A program made the position numbers and the translations under genes. Source: Lineus longissimus (taxonomy: Eukaryota > Nemertea > Pilidiophora > Heteronemertea > Lineidae). Taken from it: 64,000 nucleotides of DNA. Below are positions 34,323-47,552 of this stretch, piece after piece. Positions within the stretch are counted from its first letter, which is position 1. Every line of letters begins with the position of its first letter. The stretch lies in contig NC_088309.1 in NCBI RefSeq assembly GCF_910592395.1, positions 2,978,501-3,042,500 of the forward strand, written 5' to 3'. The notes beneath the pieces are model-generated. The model was not told the DNA's origin. It saw only the letters and a program-made list of their open reading frames with translations, and searched no databases.

Positions 34323-35978
34323 TTATGATGGTACTAGCCTGTAGCCAGAGTTCCACACAGTTAAAATCCCCACTAATGAAGAGATTATGCCGCACACACC
34401 CTGAAACCCAGGCGACACTTTAATATAACCTAAAGTAGACATTGGAAGGAACAAATCAGCTCCATTCTTAGCAGTGTCCAAAAGCAATGGTTTATTCTCC
34501 ACAACAAATTTCCCAAATAATTCTGTGTGTGACATTGTTGGTCTTGTAACAAAGGTCTGGTTGGCAACTCCATTTGTATACTGACTTCTCATTTTGCGCT
34601 TCTCCCTTGTTTTGTACTGCTGGTTAAGAATCGTAAGAATCTCATAGACATCCCTGGTCAAACCCATGATTATTGTAGTAATCCAAAACCTTGCTGCAGT
34701 TTCATTAAGTTTCTTGGCATCCATCTTCAAAAGTCCCACCCGGCTAAGCCATATCGCATGATCTACAAGGAGGTAAAGACCTTGGGTAATCTTGGAAAGC
34801 GTGATTGTAAGGCGGAAGACAATGTCACCAATGTGAAGGGAGCGTAAAGAAGCCTGAAGAAGGTCCAGACTCTTCCCAAATCGAAGCACTGAAATGAGGA
34901 ATGACATACTTATGCTTCTGGAGTATTTCTAATATTCAGGCAGTAATGAAATACTATAAACTCTCTCAGGAGCTGTCATGACTATATAGATGGCAGCACT
35001 ATATCTCTACATTTAATTCCATTCACTTCACCATGAAAGTGGTGACAGCACTTGATAGAGTTGACAGTAATATAAAAGTCATAACGCACTTTTCGAATGG
35101 GAAAATAAACTTGAATCCTAACTCTTGCCAGATGGCACCACCAACTCAATGCCCCAGGCTAAATAACTGGAACACCTGTTCCAATCACAGTGTGCTATTT
35201 GCTACTGACCGATGTGATTTTGCCTTGATATGCACAAAATCACACACATGTTGAAAAGGGCACTGATGATTTTGAAAATACACTACATTTTGTGAAATGA
35301 AACCAGCAGAAAATTGCTAGTTTTCTAACCAACAAACTTACACTTCCTAGTACTACTGATGACGGATTCCAGGTTTTTTAATGTCTTGATCCATTCTTTA
35401 TCTTTGTCAACTTTCTCAAAGTACCACCAAGTGAGCTTGCTGGAGTACTGGACCAATCTGGATGGAGAAAAATAGGAGAAATACAAAGATACAAACAGTT
35501 TCAAAACTAAGTCAATTCTCATAGTACAGGGTCCGCTCTGCACTTTAACTCTTTGAGGGCTTATTCTCGAGGGAGAACATGTATGGATCCTCCAAGGCAA
35601 GATGAGCCTTTTGTACAAATTGGGTTGAATCCATCTTTGGCCAGAGGTAGGCCTAGAGTCCATTGCACTGCACTGCAAGTCAACAAATGAGTCAACATGT
35701 TACATGACGTAGCGTCATCAAAGCTTTGTAGAAATCATACAGCAGGACCAGGTACAACATATACTTGTACTTTCCCAATTCATGATTTTGTACTGTTGAT
35801 AGCCAAAATAGGCCTGTCATTTTTTTGATCATGTTTTTTGATACACCCGTGCAAGTGCTGCGTGTGACCTGGGGTCTGTGTGTCAGCTGAGCCTGAGGAA
35901 AGAGAACACACACCTGCAGAATTTATCTCTCCCAGCAGTTTGGGCATTGAATTTAGCCACATCAGAGAGAATCTCCAT
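34323..35978 (-). CDS. Peroxisomal membrane elongation factor PEX11 (alpha/beta type)
   Basis: Three exons (35914-35978, 35342-35457, 34323-34888) join in frame to 248 residues; human PEX11B has 259. The family acts at the peroxisomal membrane, elongating it before fission. The N-terminus has the amphipathic helix region (DVAKFNAQTAGRDKFCR, then LVQYSSKL), followed by STRKLLRFGKSLD (human GRKLLRLGNSAD), LYLLVDHAIWLSRVGL, and a C-terminal hydrophobic segment with GFQGVCGIISSLVGILT that matches the family's membrane anchor. It cannot be assigned to PEX11A or PEX11B because those arose in vertebrates. It lies head-to-head with WDR93, 419 bp apart between start codons. Confidence 0.95.
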
Positions 35979-36397
35979 GATATATGAACACTTGCAAAGT
36001 CAGAAATATAACTGTCAGACAATGAAATATGAATAAATCGGAGTTTATTGAGGTTTTATGAGGGCCTCAATCTTCACCCAACATCGGTTCCTAAATCCTA
36101 ATCGAAACCACCTTAGCAAGTCTGGGTCAAGGAAAAATAGAATAGTGTCAAAAATCCGTTTACAACAACAAAATAGATGCGCGAGACTACACATTTCGGA
36201 AGCGTCCAATCGGTAGCAATCTGTACGGCCTCGTTTTCGGTTTGTTGACATCATGGCGGTCGTGGTAACAGATTTCCTCCAAATTTGTTGATATAACTCA
36301 CAATTCTGCCGAACGGCTGTATAAAATCGGACTAAGCTGCTGATCAAGGGAAAGAACAATATACATAGCCTGCATAAAACATAAGTTGACCATCATC
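35979..36397. promoter_or_regulatory. Bidirectional promoter region PEX11 / WDR93
   Basis: Only 419 bp separate the two start codons. The interval contains GACATCATGGCGGTCGTGG near 36245, a good match to the YY1 element (ATGGCGG core), and no TATA box. Human PEX11A and WDR93 are also head-to-head, which supports a conserved shared promoter. Confidence 0.6.
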
Positions 36398-39300
36398 ATG
36401 CCTGTCTACATCAGAGAAAACATGCATATTCCTCCACCATCCATGATGTCCAGTTATCTGGATGATGAGAGTGACTTCATCACTGACCCAGAACAGATGA
36501 GGGACCAGCTTCCGCAGCCGTACAGAATGATAAATAAAATAGTTGCTTACATCTTTGATGAGAGTTGGGAAGTTGCACAGTGTAGAGAGGAGCGGAGGAT
36601 CCTTGAAGAGTCACGTGTACGGCCACCACAATATGACTGTGGGACACCCATGGAGGTGAATCTTGTTTTGATTATTGTGAAGAACTGCTTTTTTATTCAA
36701 CTTTGAACTTACTCAACTTTGAACTTGTTCATACCCATTACAATTGGATAAAGGAAAACATCTTGACTGAGAATTAGATTTAGCTCAACTAATGCACTAC
36801 GCTCTACACCACATCTTCACAAAATGCCCAGAACAACATGTAATGTATACCGATTACCATACACACACAAGCTTCCTAGAGCTCTGGTTTTAATTTATTA
36901 AGCTGCAGTAGCTTTCCATTTGACTTAGACTGAAAAATAAGTTCAAACAGATCTTGTAAATTTTGTCATCTAACTTCAAACGGTTCTTTATCTATTCCAG
37001 CTCTTTGGCAAATGTGGATGTTTGGCTGACAGTAAAGACGGAAAGTTTGTGTTTATTGGGTTACAAGACGGACTGGCAGTTGTTGATGCCACCAATCAAC
37101 AAACTATCACAATATGGGAGGAAGAGAAGACGGAGATAGTGACCATCAAGACAAGCATAATGGCTGGAGGACAGAACTATGTGCTGAGTACATTGGATGA
37201 CATGGGTAAATTTCAGTTGCTCTTTTTATCCTGTAATCTTAGGTAAATCTGCTGAGTATAAGAGGGACTTATGAATACATTAGATACCGGGTCATTTGTA
37301 TCAACATAACTGAACTAAACGAAAGATACCCTTCGATTGTGTGCTGAAAATTCCTACTGATCTTACAGATTTCTATCTATGAAAAACTCAAATTATCTTT
37401 AAAAATTTTCAGGCACTGCAAGAGTGTTTGCCTTTACTGGAGAGAAAGTTTATCTGCTGAAGGTTATGAATGAGCCCCAAGAGGGTGGATCCAAGGTGTT
37501 GGCTACAAAATGTGAATCCTCGAATGAAGGTGACTACATTGGTGTTGCTTTGGAAAGTAAGTTATCATCCTGCAGAGTTCTTTTAAAGCAACAGAAGAAA
37601 ACCTAGCAAAGGGAAACGGCTGCTCATTCTGCTGTAGCCAAATGGTTTTTAAAAGTTTTATCACCAGAGGGAATCTATTTCTAAAAGTACTGAGGTTAAA
37701 TCAGTTATATAGAGGTGGAAAGATTTGTGGATACATCATTTGTTTTAGGAATCAATATGTCTCATCAGCTACGGTCGTAAAGACTTCAAGCATACTTCAA
37801 TTATTCCCTCCCGAGTGAGCACACTGACACTTGTGTTTTCATTTCAGATCCAACAACACTTGAAAGATGGCTAGAAATATATCGAAAACCAGAAAACTGG
37901 GTAAAAGAACTGGAATCGGTGAAGAGCCAAGCATCAAAAACTATTCAGACAACTGTCAATGTCAAGGCACCAACTCCACACACTGTAAGAATCTCCTATG
38001 TTTATCTGGTAAAATATATTATCTGTTTAATTACATAGTGGGCAATTTAGTTCATTAATTTAGATTTTAGATGTTGCAGTTGCTTATTTCATGTTCTAGA
38101 CTTTTGTTTTATTTCTTTTCAATGTACAAACCTTTAGGATGATGGCAGAGATGCTCCAATAGAAATTAGTCATCCCTCCGAGAGTATAGGAGGTAGCACT
38201 GTAGCAGACGAACCACCATTGAGTGGCCAGGAAAGTCAGGTGAGTTACTTGATGCTGAAATATTTAAAATTTGTTATCAGTTTGTGTGAAATAAACAGAT
38301 CAGATGCAAGTTGGCAATAAGATTGAATTGCTGTAGACTACACTTTATTATTGTTTCAACATTCCCTCATCTGCTTTAGTTTTTGGCCGTAACTTATTTA
38401 TTGTTCTGTGATCTGTTCTTTGGTTACCAAATGTATGCAATTTTATCTCTCGATATAACAAACTACACTCTAGGCTTGTGACACACCAAAAATCCATAAG
38501 GGAGAAGTAGTTTTGCTTCATAGTGAAATTTATGCACGTTTGGCTTAGACTTGAACACTGCTAAAATAAAGACTTTGTCTGCAGAAAGGTGGACTTTTGC
38601 ACATTCTCTGGGAATTGACACTTTCTTTTAAGTGTAACAGGAAAAAGAGAAGGGTGGTGTCTTGTAAAATCACAAGAGATCGCATTGATTTATTTAAAGG
38701 TTAATGCAACAGGTTTTTTTTACATTTTATCCTTTTAAAAACATCAATACACTTTTATTTCATAGCGAAAAGCACCTCTTAGGAAACTGAAAAGTAGGAA
38801 ATCAAGCCAAAGTGATCTTGTAAGGGAAAGACTTCATGTAATCTGTTGAATGTTGTAATATCCAAACAGCATTATAACCAGTATATACCCATCCATGCAT
38901 TTCCCATGTGCTGCCTCTAGTATGCTTTCAGTGGATCTAATTTAGTGCTTCTACTAGGATTAGAAAAGGGCAGGGTGCAGTTTTGGCCAAAAAGCATAAA
39001 ATTGCGTGGTGAAGTCAAATTTGTAAATTCAACCAAAATTCTACAGAATTTGCCTATTTAACAAGGAAAAGGAAAACTATTCAGATATAAGGATAAAATA
39101 TTCTGATAGCCCCTTGTTTATTGCATTTTGGTGGGCAACCAAAAATGGGCATAACCATGAAATTTGTAAGCTTGTTAATGTTCCCATCTCCTTGCTTTTG
39201 ACCGCTGTTCATGTAGTGATCATTATGCATTGTAGCTTTCTCATAGGAGTGCAATTAGAAGAAGTAGATTGGTTCGTATATGAATGTTAAATTCAACTTG

Positions 39301-42300
39301 CACCCAAATCAATAGTCAGTGTCAGACACGTAGCTTTTATTATTGGCAGGTATTATGAATATAGGGGTCTGTCAAGAGCAGGTTGGTTTTCTGTCAGATG
39401 CTTAGCTGTGGTGGTAGTGAATTCATGAGATTGTACTAGTAGATCAGGTTTGGTATAAAGATTATGGTTGTTACAGTTGATGAAGAAATAGTGGGAGGTA
39501 GTCAGAGAATCGTGTTTTTACTTCCTGCATTGCCTTCGATCATGAGAATGTCCAGCACTTAAGAAAAACGAAGAACATTGATGACTTCTAAAAGAATGTT
39601 AGCAATGTTTCCCGAAATTCTGAGCTAGGCTTTTATAAATGGCTTCGCCTTCTTTTCACCTTAATTGAATGCGGAGTATGAATCTACTTTGCAGGGTTCT
39701 GGAAGCCGATTGAATTCCCCTGTACAAGGAGGAGCTGACAAGCAACAGGCTTACAAATTCAGTCCTCCATCTCTGGTACTAAAAGTGAAAGCTTCTCAAC
39801 CAATAGCTTGTAAGTAAATTATAACACTTTAACGGTCTCATTGCTGGTGCTTGTGGTGGTTTACTCTTTAATCATTTAAATTGAGCTTGATAAAGTTAGT
39901 TAAAAAACATTATCATTTCAGTCAAAAACTTCCTTTTCAGATTCAACTGCTAACAGCCCATTCCAAGCCCTGAGCAAGATTGACCAAACTGGAGACGTGA
40001 TTGGGACAGGCCTCTCCCATATTCTCACTGCTTCTCACCTTGAACTGAGAAAGACTGTGTTTGAACATCTTCATGAACAACATATCAAATATTTACCTCA
40101 AGAAGAAGAAGAGAAAGTCATGTAAGTATAAAATTGCTAAATCTGTTAATTCATTTCAAGATGAGTGTTCTGAGATTTCCAGACAATTGCCTGCAAACTA
40201 TATATCTCTGGTGCTGGGGCTTGTTCTTTGTAAAGGTAAATGTGTTTTACATGAAGCAAGTCTCAATTGACTAGCCTGGGCTAGTACCGTTTCTGTTTGT
40301 CTCTGTTGTGTTTCGTTCAGTGAAATGTAGCTTTCTTGTTCATGTATAATTTCTTGTGTTACAGCCAACCATCGTTCCATTTCTTACATCCTGGCCGTAT
40401 GCTGCCTGTAGGTCTGGAACAGAGCAGTCAAGCTGGTTTACCCACCTCAGTGGCAGTATGGTGGACTGGCGGCACACAGCTGATGCATTACTCATTACTC
40501 AAGTCTGCAAAAGGTAGGATACTATTGTGACGAAGCATGTAGAATCCATGATTATAACTTCCGCTCAGAAAGCCTAAATTCGAGCTGAAAGGCACGTCCT
40601 GTAAAGCAAACTTTCTATAATTTGCCATGCTGATCTATCATTTTCTTACTTAGAGATTGATACCAGTCAACAATAGCAGCCAGTATGCCAGCTTCATATA
40701 ACTTACAGTTACATTTCCTATATAATATATTCTGATATAGCATTTTTCCCTCCTAGTAATTGAACACCCCAAATCATCAAAACACAAGGAAGACAAAAGC
40801 GTTGAAATCCTAGGTTTGTTCTGTGCCTCATCACGATGCAAATTTTGCTTTCATGAAATATTTTCTCATGCATGTCTATTTTGCTGCTTTACTCTCTCTT
40901 TGTTTTACAAGGTTTCAGTTCACAGAACCACAGTCTCACTCCATTTCTATCCTGACTTTTGAAATCTCAATGGAACACAGCAGAAACGTCCATCATTTTC
41001 ACCAATGTCTGTCATTTATCAATCACTTCACAGCCCACTTACACAATGCTTGGGTCAAAATGCTCTGGATATTTTATCCAATAAAGCAATGCGAGTGCTA
41101 CTCTTTTACACATCTTTTTTCTCCAGAATCGTACAAAGTGCACAGTTACAACACATGTATTCAAGATTTATCATGTGGGGGGGTGGGGCAAGATGGAGTC
41201 AATTGCAGCCTGGTTTATTGTTATTGAACAGTGCTCTTCGGAATATGTAGCATGTTTTTAAAGATCGTTATTCACTTCCAGGGAGATTCTTCAAGAATTC
41301 TCAGTCATTTTCATTCTACCCTTAATTTCTTTCTAAGTTCTCTTTAAGGTGTCACCTTGGGCTTTTGTATTTGAGGCTTCTAAAATGCATCTTCAGATTG
41401 AACTTTTAACTTTTTTCAGATGTGGAACATAAACCTGATCTAGTGTGGCCATTTTCCTGTGCGATTACGTCAACTACAGCAACACCTGATACGTCCATTG
41501 TGGCAATTGGTCTGGAGAATGGAACTGTCATCATCATGGATATAAGAATGGGTATCCAGAGAAGAGCAGTTAGTGTAACAGACAAAGCTAAGATCAGCCA
41601 GCTGACCTTCCTCAACCCAAACATCAGCTATCAAGAGATCAAGACCTACCCGCCATACCCAGTTCAGACGTCATCTTATGTGATGGTCACCTGCGACAAT
41701 GGGTTCACTACACTTGTCAATACGAATCTCAGTGACGAGTCAACACCTATCTCTGTGCTAGAAAAGTAAGTGTGTCACAGTCAGGCAGTATGAGTTAGAC
41801 TCAGTTTTCAATGTTTTCCTATGGTAGCTGATGATAGCTACTCTTTGGCTTGAGAAACTGAACATATTCAGTATTAGAACTCAATGTTCTTGGTGTCGTA
41901 ACATACCATTGTCACCAGGTCAGCAGGTTCCGCATTGAGCAATGTACTGCAAAACATGTTCTTATTATTGCTTTGTTTCTTTTAAGGGCTGAGGAACAAA
42001 GTGACTTGCCATCCCACATTGAACCAATAGAAAGTTTGCCTGAACTTGTGAGTATTCACATTCTACATGTTCTATGATTAGAAAATTTGACTTATAGTGT
42101 GCCATAAGACTTTCAGATAGACATGGTCTGGACAGCTTCCCTCCTTCTGGTGTATGATTTTACCCCAGAAAAAAACCTTTGCTTTCTATGTCCTGTATCA
42201 TATTTCCTGCTATGATGTTTGTTTTTTTCTTTTAGATTCTTACCGTCTATGAAGATGGAACAATCTTCCTTCAAGACGTTTTAAAGAAGATGAGGTTGTG

Positions 42301-44796
42301 TGAAGTGGTATTGCCAGACGACTATGAACTCACTGCTCCTTGGGAGCCCATCACTGCATTAGGAGCCTCAGGAAAAATGCTGTTTCTCAAAGGTAAAGTC
42401 AATTTAAAAAGAATAGACGCATGTGTAAGGACTTGGAAGAGATTAACAAAGGGAGTTGTATTCAAAGCAACTCCTGTAAATGAATTAGTGGCTCAGAAAA
42501 TGTTTTGTAAACACAAATTTCTTTTCATATTCAGGAACTCAAAAGGAAGCATGTGAAGAGGCTGAGGAGAAAGAGTCTGCCATATTTGTATTCCCGATCA
42601 GATCATTCCCAGTGTTAGATAGTTACTGGAGGATGGACAGAGAAGTGCTTCCGTATTCAGTCCATACCAAAATAGATGACAGACTTGAGTCTTTACTCAG
42701 AGAAAGGTAAAGAATGATAAACTTCCCATCAGCTTAATTTTCACGTCTTGACTGTAGTGCCTAATGAACTGTCTTGATGTACGGCAGACTCTGTATTGTT
42801 GGTGGCGCTTATCATCCAAGCTACCTCTGTTCATGTTGTAAACATATCTCGGTCTTCAAAAATTCCAAATCTTGACAATGGTTAAGTATTAAACTGTCTT
42901 TCCCATGCATTTTCTAATGACAACATTCTGTATAATTGAACGAAGTAGGCTCTTTCAGTGGATGAACACCTTTGGTTCTCTTTAGCCAAGCTGATGATGT
43001 CTTTGAATCTTACAGAATCACAGTACAGCCATTCAGACAAGCAAGAATGCAGAAAAGATGGGAACAGTTGAGAGATGAGTTAGAAATGCTTCAGAATATC
43101 AGAGAACAGAAAAAGGCGCAGTCGAAGTTTGTCTATGTGAGTATATATTCATTTTGCAGACCAGATTTTAGTATTTGTGATGTATGTATATCTGGGCACT
43201 GCCATTATGCTACTCTCATTTTCCCTGCAACTTTTATTTGGTGAACTGACTACAAGATGAGTATGTTGTTGACTATAAGAAAGGGTTATTAGTATTGTCC
43301 ATTCTGATGTCTTTGTCTAGCACCTTAGCGCTAATGTGTTTCTTTTGCAGAAAACTGTAGTCTTCAGAATCACAGTCATACTGCTACCAAAGTTTCCGTG
43401 CACTTCGCTTGCCTTTGAATCACAACCAACTTTTGACATTGGCATATTTGTTTCCAAGCTTTCAATGTTAACCATGAACCCTTATCCAGTTCTATGGTTG
43501 TTCATATTTGCTTCAAATTTGTTATTCATGTACATTTACAATCCTCTCTCTCACAGCTTGAACAGTAAAGGTAAAGGCACCTGAGTGTTTTTGCATGACA
43601 TTTACTTGCATGAGTTCTGTTTTAGTTTTAGCCTTTTCAAACATGTTTTGGGCTTGGTTTCTTTCTTCTGAATGGTTAACGTATTTGGAGAACATGACAA
43701 ATGTTTCGTCTTACAAATGTAACCTTAATTCCTAACACTCTGACATTTCTGTGACAATTGGGATGGTATTGCATTCCCAGAATCTTTCATTGATTCAATC
43801 ATTCACAGCCACAAAACAAATGCAGTATTGAGTCCACTCCAATAAGTTAACCATTCACTTACACCTTTCCTTAGGTTTCTTGCTGAAGCTTGTACTTTGC
43901 AGTTTATTCTCCTCTTTGTTCTTCACTTCTTGACCACGTAGTCAGTGTGAAGCCCTGACTTATTCTCCTTGGGTGTGGTTTCTTATTCCCTCTATTCTCT
44001 TTCAGGCATGTTGTCACTGATGGTATTTAAGTTGCACTGTATTTGCAGATCATAAACACATTGAAAATGAAAGTGTGCTGTAGTATAGCACCTAAGCCCA
44101 GTTCAAGATATGGCTTGTAAATCTGTCCTCATAAGTAATCTGTCGCGGTTTCTTTTCAGCATCTCTGGGATGTAAGTTTAGTTGTTGTTCTATTCAGATA
44201 GATATTTTCTGGATAGAACTGTTGCATGCTGTAGCCGTCTATCTCACCAGCTGTCTCACTAGAAATAGTATTGCAAAAAAACTATTTACTCATCACTTTT
44301 TGCTACCAACCATGTTGGAGAGAGATTCTCTTGAAATGAGTTGTACAGAGATCTCTGATTTAGTGTGAAGAAAGAGACATTTTCATGTTTCTGCACCACC
44401 GCACATCAGCTCAGAGCACAAAGAGAAGCTCAGGACTTACTACTGCCTTTTCACTGGGCACCAGTTTTGTTGCATGTAGACCTAAAGAACACCATGCCGT
44501 GGTCACACACCCCTGCACTGCACATTTTCGTTGAGGAGGGTTCGCTGAATCTCAAATAAAGTGACTCTTATGTGTTGTTATGTTGTCATTATTCAGCAGT
44601 ATGTGATTCAGTCTAAATAGCACAGCAGTCTATGATTAAATATATGAGAAGAGGGGGATGCATTAAACTTTTCATGGATTTATAAACTTGTTCATAGACA
44701 TATACCAAGAATTTCACACTTAATCAATTGTTATTTCAGGCCGAGTCAACTGTTGATGGATCTGAGGACGGTGATCGAACAGTCCGCTTTGCTTAA
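36398..44796 (+). CDS. WDR93: WD repeat-containing protein 93
   Basis: Seventeen exons assemble in frame to 785 residues: 36398-36655, 37001-37205, 37413-37556, 37848-37984, 38138-38239, 38766-38819, 39695-39809, 39941-40121, 40365-40513, 40757-40813, 41420-41765, 41987-42047, 42236-42392, 42535-42706, 42986-43136, 44160-44171 and 44740-44796. Identity rests on LPQPYRMINKIVAYIFDESWE (in human [21 protein letters not shown]), LDDMGTARVFAF, NPTTLERWLEIYRKPENW, VAVWWTGGTQLMHYSLL and a central propeller blade with IVAIGLENGTVIIMD. Its role is poorly known; WDR93 is mostly linked to ciliated and germ cells. The start is the ATG at 36398; an earlier in-frame TTG is ignored. Exons 5-7 encode a Ser/Lys-rich linker. 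AATAAA at 45271 is a probable poly(A) signal. Confidence 0.94.
44160..44171 (+). other. WDR93: 12-nt microexon of WDR93
   Basis: The four codons CAT CTC TGG GAT (HLWD) sit between TTTCTTTTCAG and GTAAGTTTAG. They join exon 15 (...KFVY) to exon 17 (AESTVDG...) in phase 0. Skipping it would also keep the frame, so it may be alternatively spliced. Confidence 0.6.
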
Positions 44797-45809
44797 CCTA
44801 ACTGTGCAAAGGATCATAGCACATCCAGGTTGTTGGCAGGAGCCTTTACCAGAAGAGCAAAGACGGAGACAGAGAGGTTTAGGCTTCCTACATACAAAGA
44901 TACCGTGATAACTATTGGATTATTCATGGATTTGCATAGACGAGGATTGCCTTGATAGATATGAAGTTCGAACATTATATCTGTTGATGATTGTGGTACC
45001 GGTATGCTACCATACACGGTAGCTATGTATCTGACAATATCCTGAACAGAAATGATACGCTAGAAGATGTGCTTTGAGATGTACTATTCCGTCCTACCAT
45101 ACTTTTTTTGCTCAAAAAGAACTATTCCTTCCACGAGTCTGTACGTTTTGAAGTACTGTATTGTTATGTACTGTCCATAATGCAATATGTTGAATCCGTC
45201 CATGGGGAAATACTTGTTATTTAAAACTTTCTTTAACTTTCTGTGAATATGAATGTTCCAACTTAATGTAAATAAATGAATATGATTCCGAATGTGATAT
45301 GAAATAATACATTACATTTTTTCAAGAAAAAAGTCCTTGTTCTTGTTTATCAGGATCCACCTCAACTGGCCCTTCATATTCTGTAAACTGTGAAACTTTT
45401 GCGACTCCTTCTATAATAGACCTGAGTGTGCCTTCACTAGTACAAAGTGATTAGAAATAGTAGAGATGACAGAACAACAGACGTGAGGAAAGACTCACGT
45501 TTGAACACAGACATCGCTTTTGAGTTCAGTGTAGGTTGTGCCCAAGAGTGTACGTAGGTTGTGCCCAATGTGAAGCCTACTGTTGTGATGAAAATACATA
45601 ACAAATCGTTCTTATAATGACTATGCGCAAGGAGAGAGGTTATTGTGGTGTGATGATTTCCATTCATCCCTGATCAGTCTTACGAGGCCAAGTCACAACC
45701 AGAAGGCTAGGATAAGATCACATTCTACAAGCAGTCCCAGTACAATGTGAGGGTATTACGCTTGCAGCTGGAAGTGATGAGCTATTTAATGACTGCCTGA
45801 ACAGAAGTT
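44797..45809. other. WDR93 3' region and intergenic DNA
   Basis: Probable 3' untranslated region to the signal at 45271. Beyond it the phrase TAGGTTGTGCCCAA is directly repeated near 45532 and 45555. No gene is seen. Confidence 0.4.
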
Positions 45810-46290
45810 TCACCACAGCATGGCAAGAGATGGCATGATGATGGATCCATTTGTGGTGGCATTCTTCATCTTCGTGTACATTTCATACAGTCGATCCTGT
45901 TCATCGGATGTACTCAGTCGTCCTCTCCAATTCCACCCAGTCTCCATACAGTTGATCCTGCATGTTGGCCAGATTTCTTGTCTGTGGGGTTTGTGCAGAG
46001 GGCAGTCCTTCAGCACATAGATCGCTGTCATCGGTCCCATATTGCAAGAGCATTGGTCGGTGTCTCCTATTTTGTACTTGTGGAATAGGCGGTACCGCAT
46101 CCTGTTATGCCCGCTTCTAAGTCTGAAGATGGTGACTTGTTCTGCCCTTGTCAGCTGATGATAGCTCTTCTGTCGGTCATGGTCCGGGTGGTTCTGCTTC
46201 CATGAGTTCTTGTATGCAGCTTTGATGTAACATTAATTGGCCTCCTCATAGGATAGGGAAGTATTGTTTTGTTCCATTTTTCCTCCTTCC
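45810..46290 (-). pseudogene. Fragment of a non-LTR retrotransposon (LINE) ORF2 C-terminus
   Basis: Read on the minus strand, the frame gives SYEEAN, a stop, then YKNSWKQNHPDHDRQKSYHQ, LTRAEQVTIFRLRSGHNRM and KYKIGDTDQCSCN, ending with KDCPLHKPHRQEIW. The YHxLTRAEQVxIFRLRxGHNR block followed by IGxTxxCxC and a CPL motif is typical of the region after the RNase H domain in LINE ORF2 proteins. An internal stop and the lack of any reverse transcriptase show that this is a dead, 5'-truncated remnant. Confidence 0.8.
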
Positions 46291-47552
46291 TTTGCCAGTT
46301 TGTCAGCCTTTTTTGTGGTGGCATGCTATTGGTAAAAATGTGAATCTCGCACTCATGGAGTGTGAACTATGTTCAGGTCCAAACTGATCTGGATGTGCAG
46401 GTAATGGGATTCAATATGTTTAATGAATGAGGTTGTGCAATGATAGACTCGGATATCACCTCAAGGCATGGCTATCACAATCTGGAATCCTCGTGCACGG
46501 TGTAGCCTTGACGAGGACTATCACAGTATTTCCTATACATAGCCACTGCAGTGTCTTGCTAGGCTCATCATGGGAGCGGGGTTGTACTTGGTAATAGGAA
46601 TTATACACCTTGTGGAAAAATGACAACCTGGCAGTCACAAAACCCAGTACACTTCAGTTTCAGAAGGCTGTGCAAGACCAGTCACAATCAAGCCATTCCA
46701 CAAAGAATGTGGCAACCACCAACAGAGACATCAACACCAAGCATTTCGGCCATCTAATGAGTTTGCTGACAGAGCAGTCTCTATGGTGTCCTTCATTTTT
46801 AATAAGGAATGAGTGACAATCGACATCTCTTGCTTGCTCATAAGTAAGAGAAAACATTCATGTACGGCAGGATCCTCTGGTAACATGTTGGGTACAAATA
46901 TCTAGCATCAACAAGCAAACAATAATACAAAACACTTTTTCTATTAAAATCGATGTATTTATTTTTGTACAAATACATTCAAAGATGAAATGTTGATAAA
47001 TAAAAGACTATGCATGATCTTCCGAATTCACACAAAAAAATAAGTTCCAAAAACCTTTGTTCAGTGTCTAACCAATTTCGCAGAACTCAGAACAACTTTC
47101 ATTATGATGGCCACTGACTACCTTCAAAAATGCATCACCCCACCCAGCCGGCCAACTACAGATGATGTCTTTGGGCCTCTTTTACATGTAACTGACAAAG
47201 CTTGGCCGGTCAATTGATAAAATTCTCAATCCCCTCAGACTCAACATTCAAAATGAATGCAAAAAGTGATGACAAACAGTTGAGTTACCAATTATGTGCA
47301 TATGAACAATATTTTCCTGGCTTAGATCCTATTCTTAGTGAATGCCAATGCAACATACATGTTCTAATACAACAGGGGGTACATGTATTTCAGGCTTGGT
47401 ACTGAAAAGACAACCCTTGGTGAAATACAGTACTCATCTAGGTTTGCAAGAGTTCCATGTATTGCCACACATTTAACCTATGCCAGTCACTGAACACACA
47501 AAATGTCTAAAAAGTCTGTGGTATTAACTTGCACTGCGGTTAAACAATGACA
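46291..47552. other. Intergenic DNA and RBM8A 3' untranslated region
   Basis: TTTATT at 46958-46963 is a minus-strand AATAAA, giving RBM8A a 3' untranslated region of about 600 nt. No other feature was recognised between 46300 and 46950. Confidence 0.5.

Noticed and set aside
36045-36359. 104-codon minus-strand frame between PEX11 and WDR93
   Set aside because: It lies in the shared promoter interval, has no family resemblance and no splice link to PEX11 exon 1.
43336-43584. Extra WDR93 exon suggested by an acceptor before AAAACTGTAG
   Set aside because: The frame does not match WDR93, and exon 15 joins the microexon and the last exon cleanly without it.
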